Shown: positions 54,166-62,388 of the stretch, in pieces
Layout: each line of letters starts with the position of its first letter
Numbering within the stretch: the stretch's first letter is position 1
Assembly (NCBI RefSeq): GCF_000024965.1
Contig: NC_013530.1
Location: 1,240,001 to 1,304,000 of the forward strand
Direction of reading: 5' to 3'
DNA: 64,000 bases
From: Xylanimonas cellulosilytica DSM 15894
Lineage (GTDB): Bacteria > Actinomycetota > Actinomycetes > Actinomycetales > Cellulomonadaceae
The notes under the pieces: model-generated
The model's input: only the letters and a program-made list of their open reading frames with translations
The model's database searches: none
Told to the model about the DNA's origin: nothing
Translations under genes and position numbers: made by a program

Positions 54166-56786
54166 GCATCGACCCGACCGACGTCGCGCCGCCGCCCCCC
54201 GCGCCGTCGGACCTCGCGCCGTCGGCCCCTGCGTCGTCGGACCTCGCGCCGTTCCGCGACCCCGGCCTGCCCGCCATCGACCGGGCCAAGGATCTGCTGG
54301 CCCGCCTGACCCGCGAGGAGCGGGTGGCGATGCTCCACCAGCACGCGCCCGCCGTCGAGCGCCTGGGGCTGGCCCCGTTCCACACGGGCGCCGAGGCGTT
54401 GCACGGCGTCGCCTGGCTGGGCCGGGCCACGGTGCTGCCGCAGGCCGTGGGCCTGGGCGCCACCTGGGACCCGGACCTCCTGGAGCGCCTGGGCGAGCTG
54501 GTGGCCACGGAGCAGCGGGCCAAGCACGCCGAGGACCCGCAGGTCTCCCTCAACGTGTGGGCGCCCGTGGTGAACACGCTGCGCCACCCCGCCTGGGGGC
54601 GCAACGAGGAGGGGTACGCCGAGGACCCGCACCTCACCGCGCACCTGGCGACCGCGTACTGCCGCGGCCTGCGCGGCGACCACCCCACGGTGTGGAAGAC
54701 CGTGCCGACGCTCAAGCACTTCCTCGGGTATGGCAACGAGACCGACCGTTCGTCGACGTCGTCGAACCTCTCGCAGCGCACCCTGCACGAGGAGGAGCTC
54801 GCCGCGTTCCGCGAGCCGATCGAGCAGGGCGTGGCCGGGGCCGTCATGCCGTCCTACAACCGGGTCAACGGGGAGCCCGCGCACACCAGCGGCGCGCTGT
54901 TCGACGAGCTGCGCTCGTGGGCGCCCGACGAGATCGCGCTGGTCTCCGACGCGTGGGCGCCCACAGCGCTGGTGACGGTGCAGCGTGCCTTCGCCGACCA
55001 CGTCGAGTCGCACGCGGCCGCGCTGCAGGCGGGCCTCGACTCGTTCACCGACGGGGACGCCGCGTCGACGGACACGGTCGAGCGGCTCACGCAGGCGCTC
55101 GACCGCGGCCTGGTCACCGAGGCCGACGTCGACCGGGCGGTGCTCCGGCTGCTGCACCTGCGCGTGCGCACGGGGGAGTTCGACGCCGCCACGAACGGTG
55201 GCCCCGCCGACCCGTACGCGGGGATCGGCGCCGACGCCATCGACCTGCCCGCGCACCGCGTGCTGGCCCGGGAGGCGGCGGCCAAGTCCGTCGTCGTGCT
55301 CACGAACGACGGAGTGCTGCCGCTCGCGTCCCCACGACGCGTCGCCGTCGTCGGGCCGCTCGCCGACGCCGTGCTGACCGACTGGTACTCGGGCACCCCG
55401 CCCTACGCCGTGACGCTCGCCGACGGCCTGCGCGAGCGGTACCCGGACGCGACCGTCACCGCCGTGGGCGGCCACGACGTCGTGGCGCTGCGCGCCACGA
55501 GCACCGACGGCTACCTGGTGGCGAGCGAGGACGGCGCGGCCGTCGCCGCCGACGGCGCCACCGGCGACGGGCCCGCGCTGTGGGACCTGACCGACTGGGG
55601 CGACGGGATCGTCACCCTGCGCTCGCAGGCCTCGACCCGCCTGCTGACCGGTGCGGGCTGGCCCGCCCGCGCCGACGCCGACCGCGTGGGCGGCTGGGTG
55701 GTCCAGGAGTCGTTCCGCCGGCACCTGCACCCGGACGGCACCGTCTCCCTGCAGCACCTCGGGTCGAACCGGTGGCTGCGCGTCACGCGCGGCACCCTCC
55801 TGGCCGGGTGCGACGGGACGAGCGTCGAGGAGGCGGAGCGGTTCGTGCTGCGTACCGTCACGTCCGGGCACGAGTCCGTGCGTGCGGCCGCGGCAGGCGC
55901 CGACGTCGTCGTGGTCGCCGTCGGCAACGATCCGCACCTGTCCGGGCGTGAGACCCAGGACCGGCCGCACCTGCGGCTGCCCGAGTGCGCTGCCGAGCTG
56001 CTGCGCACGGCGCAGGAGGCGAACGCGAGCACCGTGCTCGCGATCGTGTCGTCCTTCCCGTACGTGCTGCCCGCGGCCGCGCGCCGGGCGCGGGCCGTCG
56101 TGTGGAGCAGCCACGGCGGGCAGGAGCTCGGGCACGGGCTCGTCGACGTGCTGTCGGGTGACGTCGAGCCGTACGGGCGCCTGGCCCAGCAGTGGCCCGT
56201 GGACGAGGCGCAGCCGGGCGACCTCCTCGACTACGACACCCACGCCCAGAAGGCCACCTACCGGCACACCGACCGCGAGCCCGCGTTCGCGTTCGGGCAC
56301 GGGCTGACGTACTCGGACGTCGCCTACGGCGGGCTCACGCTGTCGACGCCGAGGGTCCCGGCGCCGGCTCCGACCCTGCGGCACGCCCCGCTCGGCGCCG
56401 GCGGCGAGGCCGGTCCAGGCGGCGACGGTGCGGTGTCCGTGACCGTGGAGGTGGCCAACGCCGGTGAGCGGCCCGCCGACGAGCTGGTGCAGGTGTACGC
56501 GCTCGGCCCGCAGGACCTGCCGCTCGCTACCCCGCGCCGGCTGCTGCTCGGCTTCCGTCGCGTGCGGCTCGCACCGGGGGAGAGCCGGGACGTGACGATC
56601 ACGGTCGACGTCGCACGGCTCGCCGTGTGGGACCCGGACGCACGGGTGGACGGAGCAAGGGCGGACGGGGCAGCGGCGGGCTGGCTGTACGAGGGCGCGC
56701 TGCGGGTGCAGCCCGGCGAGTACCGGATCGCCGCCGGCCCGTCGTCGTCGGACCTGCCGAGCGTCGCGCTGCTGACGGTGGGGTGA
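54162..56786 (+). CDS. GH3 beta-glucosidase/beta-xylosidase with beta-trefoil-like insert
   Basis: An 874-residue GH3 enzyme without signal peptide. After a Pro/Ser-rich N-terminus (~1-30): a TIM barrel with GAEALHGVAWLG, KHFLGYGNETDR, GAVMPSYNRVNGEPAH and nucleophile Asp263 in LVSDAWAP, then the beta-sandwich (VVLTNDGVLPL, VVVVAVGNDPHLSGRETQDRP), split by an insert at ~440-566 (VVALRATSTDGYLVASEDG, RWLRVTRGTLLAG) resembling a fascin-like beta-trefoil rather than PA14. A C-terminal FN3-like domain follows. In this locus it would hydrolyse glucose from the freed backbone. It overlaps GH31 by 4 bp (ATGA). Confidence 0.9.
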   Translation: MSIDPTDVAPPPPAPSDLAPSAPASSDLAPFRDPGLPAIDRAKDLLARLTREERVAMLHQHAPAVERLGLAPFHTGAEALHGVAWLGRATVLPQAVGLGATWDPDLLERLGELVATEQRAKHAEDPQVSLNVWAPVVNTLRHPAWGRNEEGYAEDPHLTAHLATAYCRGLRGDHPTVWKTVPTLKHFLGYGNETDRSSTSSNLSQRTLHEEELAAFREPIEQGVAGAVMPSYNRVNGEPAHTSGALFDELRSWAPDEIALVSDAWAPTALVTVQRAFADHVESHAAALQAGLDSFTDGDAASTDTVERLTQALDRGLVTEADVDRAVLRLLHLRVRTGEFDAATNGGPADPYAGIGADAIDLPAHRVLAREAAAKSVVVLTNDGVLPLASPRRVAVVGPLADAVLTDWYSGTPPYAVTLADGLRERYPDATVTAVGGHDVVALRATSTDGYLVASEDGAAVAADGATGDGPALWDLTDWGDGIVTLRSQASTRLLTGAGWPARADADRVGGWVVQESFRRHLHPDGTVSLQHLGSNRWLRVTRGTLLAGCDGTSVEEAERFVLRTVTSGHESVRAAAAGADVVVVAVGNDPHLSGRETQDRPHLRLPECAAELLRTAQEANASTVLAIVSSFPYVLPAAARRARAVVWSSHGGQELGHGLVDVLSGDVEPYGRLAQQWPVDEAQPGDLLDYDTHAQKATYRHTDREPAFAFGHGLTYSDVAYGGLTLSTPRVPAPAPTLRHAPLGAGGEAGPGGDGAVSVTVEVANAGERPADELVQVYALGPQDLPLATPRRLLLGFRRVRLAPGESRDVTITVDVARLAVWDPDARVDGARADGAAAGWLYEGALRVQPGEYRIAAGPSSSDLPSVALLTVG

Positions 56787-56910
56787 GGACGCGGACGGTG
56801 CGGAGGCGCCGCCCGGCGAACACCAGGTGGACAACTTGGGCCTGCAGGGCGGCGCACGGCGGCGGTACGGCTAAGTTCAGCCCCGACGTCCATTCTCACC
56901 AGGAGGTTCG

Positions 56911-57231
56911 ATGCCTACTCCCACCGCCACGAAGCTGACCCCCGCAGTCGCCACGTGGGCCGACCGTCAGGCCACCCCCGGCCTGGGGCTCACCGAGGCC
57001 CTCGTCGACGCGCACCAGGACTGGTCGACCGGCCCTGCCGCCAACCACGACGAGCACCTGCGCCGCCTCGCGACGATCAGCGAGCTCGCCGAGGCGCTCA
57101 AGGCCGCGACCGTGCACGCCGCCCTCGAGGCCGTCGAGGCAGGCCTGCCGGCCAAGGAGGTCGCAGCCACCCTCGGCTCGACCGCCGCGACGGTCACCAA
57201 GTGGGTCAAGGAGGCTCGCGCCGCCGCCTGA
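56911..57231 (+). CDS. Small protein with C-terminal helix-turn-helix-like segment
   Basis: A 106-residue protein of unknown family, mostly helical. The end (LPAKEVAATLGSTAATVTKWVKEAR, in two stretches) resembles a sigma-region-4 or MerR-like HTH with a short recognition helix. ATG 56911 has AGGAGG 7 bp upstream. It could be a small DNA-binding protein, but no target is suggested. It is monocistronic or forms a pair with the methyltransferase gene 21 bp downstream. Confidence 0.6.
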   Translation: MPTPTATKLTPAVATWADRQATPGLGLTEALVDAHQDWSTGPAANHDEHLRRLATISELAEALKAATVHAALEAVEAGLPAKEVAATLGSTAATVTKWVKEARAAA

Positions 57232-57238
57232 CCGGCGG

Positions 57239-57244
57239 TAGCGT
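57239..57244 (+). promoter_or_regulatory. Candidate -10 for the methyltransferase gene
   Basis: TAGCGT eight bases before ATG 57253, again consistent with leaderless expression. Confidence 0.35.
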
Positions 57245-57252
57245 CCGCGGGC

Positions 57253-58122
57253 ATGACGGCGTTCACCGACATCGTTCGCGGCACGAGTCGCCGGCCCCAC
57301 CACGTGGTGATCCGCGCCCTGGCGCGCGGGTTCGACGCGCTGAACCGCTCCGTGCGGTGGAGCCACAACGACCACTTCCACGGCTGGGTCCTGCGCCGCC
57401 TGCGGGCGGCACGGGGCCCAGCCGTCGTCGACGTCGGCTGCGGACGCGGTGGGCTGGTCGCGGCCCTGCGGTCGCGAGGGACCGGCAGCGTCGTCGGGAC
57501 CAGCAGCGACGTCAGGACCGGCAGCGTCGTCGGGATCGACCCCGACGAGGTGATGGCACGGGCCGCCGCTGACCGGTTCGCCGCCGACGACGGCGTGACG
57601 ATCGCCCGCACGTCGTTCTTCGACCTGGCGCGGGGCGACGGGCTCGTGCCCGAGGGCGGCGCCGGCGGCATCACGATGATCGCCTCCCTCCACCACCTTG
57701 CCCACGAGCGTGGGCTCGAGTCGGCGCTCTCCCACGCACGCGGGCTGCTCGCCCCTGGTGGGCGGCTCCTCGTCGTCGGGCTCGCGCGGCCGAGCGTCCC
57801 CGCGGACTACGCCGTCGACGCCGTCTCCGTCCTGCTGAACCCGCTGATGGGCCTCGCGAAGTCCCTGACGCGGCGCGGCGCTGCTGTCGCGACCGACGCC
57901 GGCGCGGTCGAGGTGGGAGCGGTCGAGGTGGGAGCGGACGAGGCGGAGCCAGCGGGACCCAGTGGCGCAGAGCCGGACGGCTCGCGCGAGGACGGCATGC
58001 CCGTGTGCAACCCTGCCGAGACCTTCACCGAGGTGGCACAGGCGGCCGCGGCCGTCCTCCCCGGTGCACGGGTGCGGCGTCGGCTGTGGTTCCGCTACTC
58101 GTTGGAGTGGACGGCGGCCTGA
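57253..58122 (+). CDS. Class I SAM-dependent methyltransferase
   Basis: A 289-residue methyltransferase. Motif I is VVDVGCGRGGL (~57-67), followed by IDPDEVMARAA, a DLA...GGITMIASLHHL motif and LAPGGRLLVVGLARP (~175-190). Between motif I and the acidic strand-2 residues sits a 12-residue tandem duplication (TGSVVGTSSDVR then TGSVVGIDPDEV). A low-complexity Val/Gly/Glu insert follows at ~215-240. Substrate unknown. The repeats look like recent slippage products. Confidence 0.82.
   Translation: MTAFTDIVRGTSRRPHHVVIRALARGFDALNRSVRWSHNDHFHGWVLRRLRAARGPAVVDVGCGRGGLVAALRSRGTGSVVGTSSDVRTGSVVGIDPDEVMARAAADRFAADDGVTIARTSFFDLARGDGLVPEGGAGGITMIASLHHLAHERGLESALSHARGLLAPGGRLLVVGLARPSVPADYAVDAVSVLLNPLMGLAKSLTRRGAAVATDAGAVEVGAVEVGADEAEPAGPSGAEPDGSREDGMPVCNPAETFTEVAQAAAAVLPGARVRRRLWFRYSLEWTAA
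57480..57535 (+). repeat. 36-bp tandem duplication inside the methyltransferase gene
   Basis: The 20-bp sequence GACCGGCAGCGTCGTCGGGA occurs at 57480-57499 and 57516-57535. The frame is kept and 12 residues are added within the SAM-binding loop region. A second short repeat, GCGGTCGAGGTGGGA twice, lies near 57903-57932. Confidence 0.8.
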
Positions 58123-58221
58123 CCGCCGCCCGAGGCAGGCTGCGCCGCGACGGGCGCTACGGGTGGTACGGGCGCAGCGGGCGCGGCGAGTGCAAGGAGC
58201 GCAGGGGGCGCGGCGGGCTGG

Positions 58222-59040
58222 TCAGCAGCGCGGGGCGACCGGCTTCCCCGTCCCGGTGATGACGTAGGCGTCCGAGACCCAGTTCTTCGGCCCGATCCGG
58301 TACCAGAGGCTCGTGGTGCCGCGCGAGCCCGTGATCAAGGTCCCGTACGCGTGGCAGAGCAGCGGCACCTCCGCGGTGTGCGCGGCGAGGCCGACGGCGC
58401 GGTAGCCCGTCCCCGGCCCGGAGCGGACGTTGAGCGGCTGGACCGGGGAGTGGATGACGCCGGTGCGCGCGTCGCCCTGCCACAGATAGGTGACCTTGAT
58501 CCAGGCGTTCTCGGTGAGCCCCAGGCCGTGCCAGAAGGTGCCGTCCGCGAGGTCGATGCCCGCCGGGTTGCGCACCTGGCGGCCGAAGGAGTCGAGCCCG
58601 CCCTGGTGCCCGAGGCGGAAGGCCGCCGAGGCCTGCGGCGTGCCGACCGGCAGGTCCGCGGCGTAGTGCCGGGTCGTCGACCAGTAGTCGTCCTGGGTGT
58701 TCCACGGGCCCACGTCCCACACGGGCGCGTACTCGCAGCGTCCCGTGGACGGGGCGCACACGCGCACCGAGTAGGCCCCCGACCCGTTCGGGGACAGGGC
58801 GCGGGTCGAGGGTAGGGCGACGAAGTGGTCGTTCTCGGTGATGACGTGCCCGTTCGCCGTCGTGTGACCGACCAGGCCCTCCCGGGTCGCGTAGATGGTG
58901 TGCGTGCTGCCGTCCGAGGCGTCGGCGGCGGCGGGGGCGGCGAGTGCCACGGTGCTGCCCGCCGTCAGAAGCGTGACGACGCCGGTGAGGACGCGGCGTC
59001 GGGACCCCGTCATCGGGGGCCGCTTGTCGTCGGTGCGCAT
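58222..59040 (-). CDS. Secreted protein with SH3-like C-terminal domain
   Basis: A 272-residue exported protein. The signal sequence starts with a Tat-like SRRRVLTG and a hydrophobic stretch ending near LAAPAAADA (~residue 42). The mature N-terminal part (YAPVWDVGPWNTQDDYW, paired Cys) resembles secreted actinobacterial proteins of unknown function; the C-terminal ~75 residues carry an SH3b-like repeat (PLNVRSGPGTGYRAVG, LWYRIGPKNWVSDAYV). It may bind cell wall. ATG 59040 has TTACGT 7 bp upstream; ATG 59013 is an alternative. Confidence 0.7.
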   Translation of the reverse strand: MRTDDKRPPMTGSRRRVLTGVVTLLTAGSTVALAAPAAADASDGSTHTIYATREGLVGHTTANGHVITENDHFVALPSTRALSPNGSGAYSVRVCAPSTGRCEYAPVWDVGPWNTQDDYWSTTRHYAADLPVGTPQASAAFRLGHQGGLDSFGRQVRNPAGIDLADGTFWHGLGLTENAWIKVTYLWQGDARTGVIHSPVQPLNVRSGPGTGYRAVGLAAHTAEVPLLCHAYGTLITGSRGTTSLWYRIGPKNWVSDAYVITGTGKPVAPRC

Positions 59041-59256
59041 GACGCGAACGTAAGTTGCCTCACACAGGCCCGCGACCTGGGACGTTATCGGCCCGGGCGT
59101 CGAAGCGCAGTTGTCAACGACCGACACGGGTGAAAAACGCGGTCTCCGGAGTCGACCTCTCTCCGAGCTTCACCACGATCTACGCTCCGGCCTTCACCCC
59201 GACTGCCGCCCCGACGTCCACCGTGGCCGGGGCCTCGCTCGGGGGACTCCTCAAGG
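59041..59256. other. Gap between the secreted-protein and HNH genes
   Basis: These 216 bp contain the upstream region of the secreted-protein gene at the left and the 3' side of the HNH gene at the right. No gene or perfect terminator was recognised. Confidence 0.4.
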
Positions 59257-60774
59257 TCATGCGACCGCCTCCCGGGTACCGCGGTGTGGCCGGTGTCCGA
59301 TGGTGCGTCCGTGGCGGTCGGTGAACTCCCAGCCGCCGCGGGGTAGCAGCAGTCCGGCGAGGTCGGCGTCCACCGGCCCGGCGTCCACCGGCCCGGCGTC
59401 CACCAGCCCGGCGGTGCGGGGGTCGCCGGAAGCGCGCCAGCGCATGGTGATGCCCTGGGTGTCGACGACGGTGTGGTGGTGCCAGCACAGCAGCGCGGAG
59501 TTGGCGGCGGAGGTTTCGCCGTGGTGCTGGGCCCAATGTCGTTCGGCGTGGTGGACCTCGCACCGGGACGGGGGTTCGTGGCAGCCGGGCCAGGTGCAGT
59601 GCTGGTCGCGGGCGATGACGGCGCGGCGGAGCTGCCCGGTCACGGTGCGTTGCGAGCGGCCGACGTTGAGGATCTGGGAGTCGGGGCCGAACACGACGCG
59701 GGTGATCTCGCTGTCGCAGGCGAGGCGGCGGAGCAGCCCGGGCGGTAGCGGCCCGGTCGAGCCTTCGAGGATGGCGGGGTTGCGGGTCAGGTCGGCGAGG
59801 TCGACGCCGTCGTTGACGGTGTCGTCGGCGGGGGCGTCATCCTCGACGGGGGCGTCGCCGGCCTGCCGGGCGAGCAGGCGCCGGAGCTCGTCGAAGGACA
59901 CGGTGACGGTCAGGTGAGGTCGGACGGCGGCGCCCGCACCGTGGGATCCGCGGTCCAGGGCGGTGCGAGCGAGGTCGGCCACCGCCTGCGCGCGCCGCTG
60001 GGTGAGGGTGCGTTCGTCGTCGGCGGCCGGGGCGCCCATGATCGCGTCGAGGGCGATCCGCAGTGCCGCACCATGTTCCGGGGTGAGGAACCCGGTGACG
60101 TGCCAGCCGCCCATGGTCGAGGAGAGCTCGAAGTGCTCGCGGTCCTCAGCGGTGCGGTGGCCGCGGTCGTCCGCGTCCGGGTCCGCGACGTGCGCGAACC
60201 GCTTGACGAGTCGCTGGAACCCGGGCAGCGGGTACAGCGCGGCCTGTGCGAGCAGGAACTCCTCACCGCTGGGTGGGGGCAGCTCGGCGCCGTCGTCGTC
60301 GTACCGGGTGGGCAGACCGGTCACGGGCGCCGCGAGAGCCGCCCGCCGAGCGTCGGTGGTGACCGTGTCGGCCATCGCCGTCACGTGGTCCAGCCCGATG
60401 GTCCCGGTCAGCGCGGCGTGGCGGGTGGCGGGCAGAGCGTCGCGCAGGGCGCGCCCCTGGCGGGCTTCGCGATCGGCGAGGTAGCGGGGGACGTCGTCGT
60501 GGCGGGACAGCCAGGCGCTGAAGGCGCGTGAGCCGTCGAGTGCCCAGACACCGTCCGCCTCGAGGCGAGGCAGGATCACCAGCCGGGCGGCGGCCGAGCG
60601 GTGCTCCACGGTGCGCAGGTCGCGCTGGACCTCGGCGAGCACCGACGCGGGGACCTCAGCCAGGTCGCCGGACGCGGCGAGCTCGGCGATGGCGCCCATC
60701 GCGGCGTGCAGCTGGGCGAGCGCGGCTGCCAGGCGAGCTCCGGGCGCCGCGGAGGCGTCGTCGTCGGTACCCAT
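59257..60774 (-). CDS. DUF222 / HNH endonuclease-domain protein (13E12-like)
   Basis: A 505-residue protein with the N-terminal DUF222 region (~20-340) and a C-terminal HNH domain (DQHCTWPGCHEPPSRCEVHH, LCWHHHTVVDTQG) with CxxxxC and the HH-N-H residues. It belongs to the large actinobacterial family that includes the mycobacterial REP13E12 proteins. A Pro/Val/Asp repeat (GPVDAGPVDADL) lies near the C-terminus. ATG 60774 is chosen; GTG 60783 is possible. A LexA-like box sits 55 bp upstream, so DNA-damage induction is likely. Its biological role is unknown. Confidence 0.85.
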   Translation of the reverse strand: MGTDDDASAAPGARLAAALAQLHAAMGAIAELAASGDLAEVPASVLAEVQRDLRTVEHRSAAARLVILPRLEADGVWALDGSRAFSAWLSRHDDVPRYLADREARQGRALRDALPATRHAALTGTIGLDHVTAMADTVTTDARRAALAAPVTGLPTRYDDDGAELPPPSGEEFLLAQAALYPLPGFQRLVKRFAHVADPDADDRGHRTAEDREHFELSSTMGGWHVTGFLTPEHGAALRIALDAIMGAPAADDERTLTQRRAQAVADLARTALDRGSHGAGAAVRPHLTVTVSFDELRRLLARQAGDAPVEDDAPADDTVNDGVDLADLTRNPAILEGSTGPLPPGLLRRLACDSEITRVVFGPDSQILNVGRSQRTVTGQLRRAVIARDQHCTWPGCHEPPSRCEVHHAERHWAQHHGETSAANSALLCWHHHTVVDTQGITMRWRASGDPRTAGLVDAGPVDAGPVDADLAGLLLPRGGWEFTDRHGRTIGHRPHRGTREAVA

Positions 60775-60828
60775 GCATCCCACCCCCGTCCGGCAGTCTC
60801 GGCCCTGCGATGAACCTCCTGAAGCATA

Positions 60829-60844
60829 TCGAACAAGCGTTCTA
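60829..60844. promoter_or_regulatory. LexA (SOS) box upstream of the DUF222-HNH gene
   Basis: TCGAACAAGCGTTCTA matches the actinobacterial SOS box TCGAAC-N4-GTTCGA at 11 of 12 defined positions. It is 55 bp before the HNH gene start. SOS boxes before 13E12-family genes are established in M. tuberculosis. Confidence 0.65.
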
Positions 60845-61107
60845 AATGCTAGTGAAAGGCCAGGTCAGAGCGTAGATCTGTGCATAACTTCGGTTGTCCA
60901 CAGGCGGGCGTCGGCGGTCAGCCGTTGTGCCGGCTGGGGGTGACCGTGCGGGCACGGTCTGCGGTGCTTGTGGTTTCGACAGGCTCAACCACCGGGGAGG
61001 CTCGACCGGACCGGGCACGGCTCGACCACCGGGCGTAGGGGGGCGACAGGCTCAACGGCCGGAGAGGGCGAGCCGGGCCGACCGGCGACACCTGGGAGGA
61101 TTGCCCC
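60845..61107. other. Gap upstream of dxr with repeat remnants
   Basis: No gene was found in these 263 bp. One inverted copy of the dispersed repeat lies at 60971-60994, a diverged fragment (GGCTCGACCACCGGG) near 61018 and another (CGACAGGCTCAAC) at 61044-61056. The dxr promoter was not identified; GGGAGGATTGCCCC precedes its ATG. Confidence 0.6.
60971..61056. repeat. Dispersed repeat and fragments upstream of dxr
   Basis: An intact inverted copy at 60971-60994, followed by decayed fragments of the same orientation. Confidence 0.75.
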
Positions 61108-62289
61108 ATGCAGGCCGACACCCCCCGCAGCGTCACCATCCTCGGCTCGACCGGCTCGATCGGGACCCAGGCGATCGACGTCGTCGCCCGCCATCCCGGC
61201 CGCTTCCGCGTCGACGCGCTGAGTGCCGGCGGCAGCGACGTCGGGCTGCTGGCCCGGCAGGCCGCGGAGCTGGGCGTGACCGCCGTCGGCATCGCAGACG
61301 GTGACCGGGAACAGGAGCTGCGCGCGGCGCTCGCCGCCGCCGGTGCCGGGTCCGTGGAGGTGCTCGCCGGCGCCGAGGCGGCCACCGAGCTCGCGGGCCG
61401 GGGGTCCGACGTCGTGCTCAACGGCATCACCGGTTCCGTGGGGCTGCGGCCCACCCTCGCCGCCCTCCACGCGGGCTCCGCGCTGGCCCTGGCCAACAAG
61501 GAGTCCCTCGTCGTCGGCGGTGCGCTGGTCAAAGCCGCGCAGCGGCGGGCCGACCAGATCGTGCCGGTGGACTCCGAGCACTCCGCGATCGCGCAGGCCC
61601 TGCGCTCCGGCACGCACGCCGAGGTCAGGCGCCTGATCCTCACGGCGAGCGGCGGCCCGTTCCGCGGGCGCGCCCGCGACGACATCAAGAAGGTCACGCC
61701 CGACGACGCCCTGGCCCACCCCACCTGGAGCATGGGCCCGGTCGTCACGATCAACTCCGCCTCGCTGATGAACAAGGGCCTGGAGCTCATCGAGGCGCAC
61801 CTGCTCTTCGACGTCCCCGTGGACGACATCACCGTCGTCGTGCACCCGCAGTCCGTGGTGCACTCGATGGTCGAGTTCGTCGACGGGTCCACCGTCGCCC
61901 AGGCGTCCCCGCCCGACATGCGGCTGCCCATCGCGCTCGGCCTGTCCTGGCCCGACCGCCTCGACCCCGTGTCGACGCCGTGCGACTGGACGCAGTCCAC
62001 CGCCTGGACGTTCGAGCCGCTCGACGAGGCGACGTTCCCCGCGGTCGGTCTCGCCCGCGCCGCGGCCGCGGCCTCGACGACGCACCCCGCCGTCTACAAC
62101 GCGGCCAACGAGCAGGGCGTCGCGGCGTTCCTCGGCGGGCGCATCGGCTTCCTCGACATCGTGGACACGGTGGAGCGGGTGCTCGCCGAGCACGACGGCG
62201 TGTCCGCCGCGACGGTCACCCTCGACGACGTCGAGGGCGCGGAGTCCTGGGCCCGGAGCCGCGCGGACGAGCTGCTCGCGCGGCGGTGA
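61108..62289 (+). CDS. dxr: 1-deoxy-D-xylulose 5-phosphate reductoisomerase
   Basis: Second step of the MEP isoprenoid pathway, making 2-C-methyl-D-erythritol 4-phosphate with NADPH. The 393-residue enzyme has the nucleotide motif TILGSTGSIGTQAID, LANKESLVVGG, the metal and substrate site PVDSEHSAI, TASGGPFRG, HPTWSMGPVVTINSASLMNKGLE (two stretches), and VYNAANEQGV. ATG 61108 follows GGGAGGATTGCCCC. dxr-rip1-ispG is the conserved actinobacterial order. Confidence 0.97.
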   Translation: MQADTPRSVTILGSTGSIGTQAIDVVARHPGRFRVDALSAGGSDVGLLARQAAELGVTAVGIADGDREQELRAALAAAGAGSVEVLAGAEAATELAGRGSDVVLNGITGSVGLRPTLAALHAGSALALANKESLVVGGALVKAAQRRADQIVPVDSEHSAIAQALRSGTHAEVRRLILTASGGPFRGRARDDIKKVTPDDALAHPTWSMGPVVTINSASLMNKGLELIEAHLLFDVPVDDITVVVHPQSVVHSMVEFVDGSTVAQASPPDMRLPIALGLSWPDRLDPVSTPCDWTQSTAWTFEPLDEATFPAVGLARAAAAASTTHPAVYNAANEQGVAAFLGGRIGFLDIVDTVERVLAEHDGVSAATVTLDDVEGAESWARSRADELLARR

Positions 62290-62376
62290 CGCACCGGCGA
62301 CGCTCCGGCGACACCGGCCGCCGGCGCCCCGGTGGCACGCACCCCGGATCCGCAGGGTGCCCCCAGCCCTGCCGCA

Positions 62377-62382
62377 TAGGCT
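62377..62382 (+). promoter_or_regulatory. -10 element of a leaderless promoter (site-2 protease gene)
   Basis: TAGGCT six bases before GTG 62389; no Shine-Dalgarno sequence. Confidence 0.5.
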
Positions 62383-62388
62383 GATCCC

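Larger units (their letters stand above)
41347..56786. other. Putative xyloglucan-oligosaccharide utilisation locus
   Basis: A YesL-like protein, CUT1 importer (solute-binding lipoprotein and two permeases), LacI repressor and four signal-less glycosidases (GH95, GH42, GH31, GH3) are grouped together. Family activities match stepwise removal of fucose, galactose, xylose and glucose from fucosylated xyloglucan. A shared operator-like palindrome stands before both main operons. The whole block lies inside the otherwise conserved rlmN-divIVA-dxr-rip1-ispG order. The substrate is inferred from enzyme families. Confidence 0.65.

Noticed and set aside
59257-60774. Homing endonuclease or restriction enzyme
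   Set aside because: No intein, intron or methyltransferase partner; the DUF222 region identifies the widespread 13E12-like family. The methyltransferase at 57253 has no DNA-methylase motifs such as DPPY.
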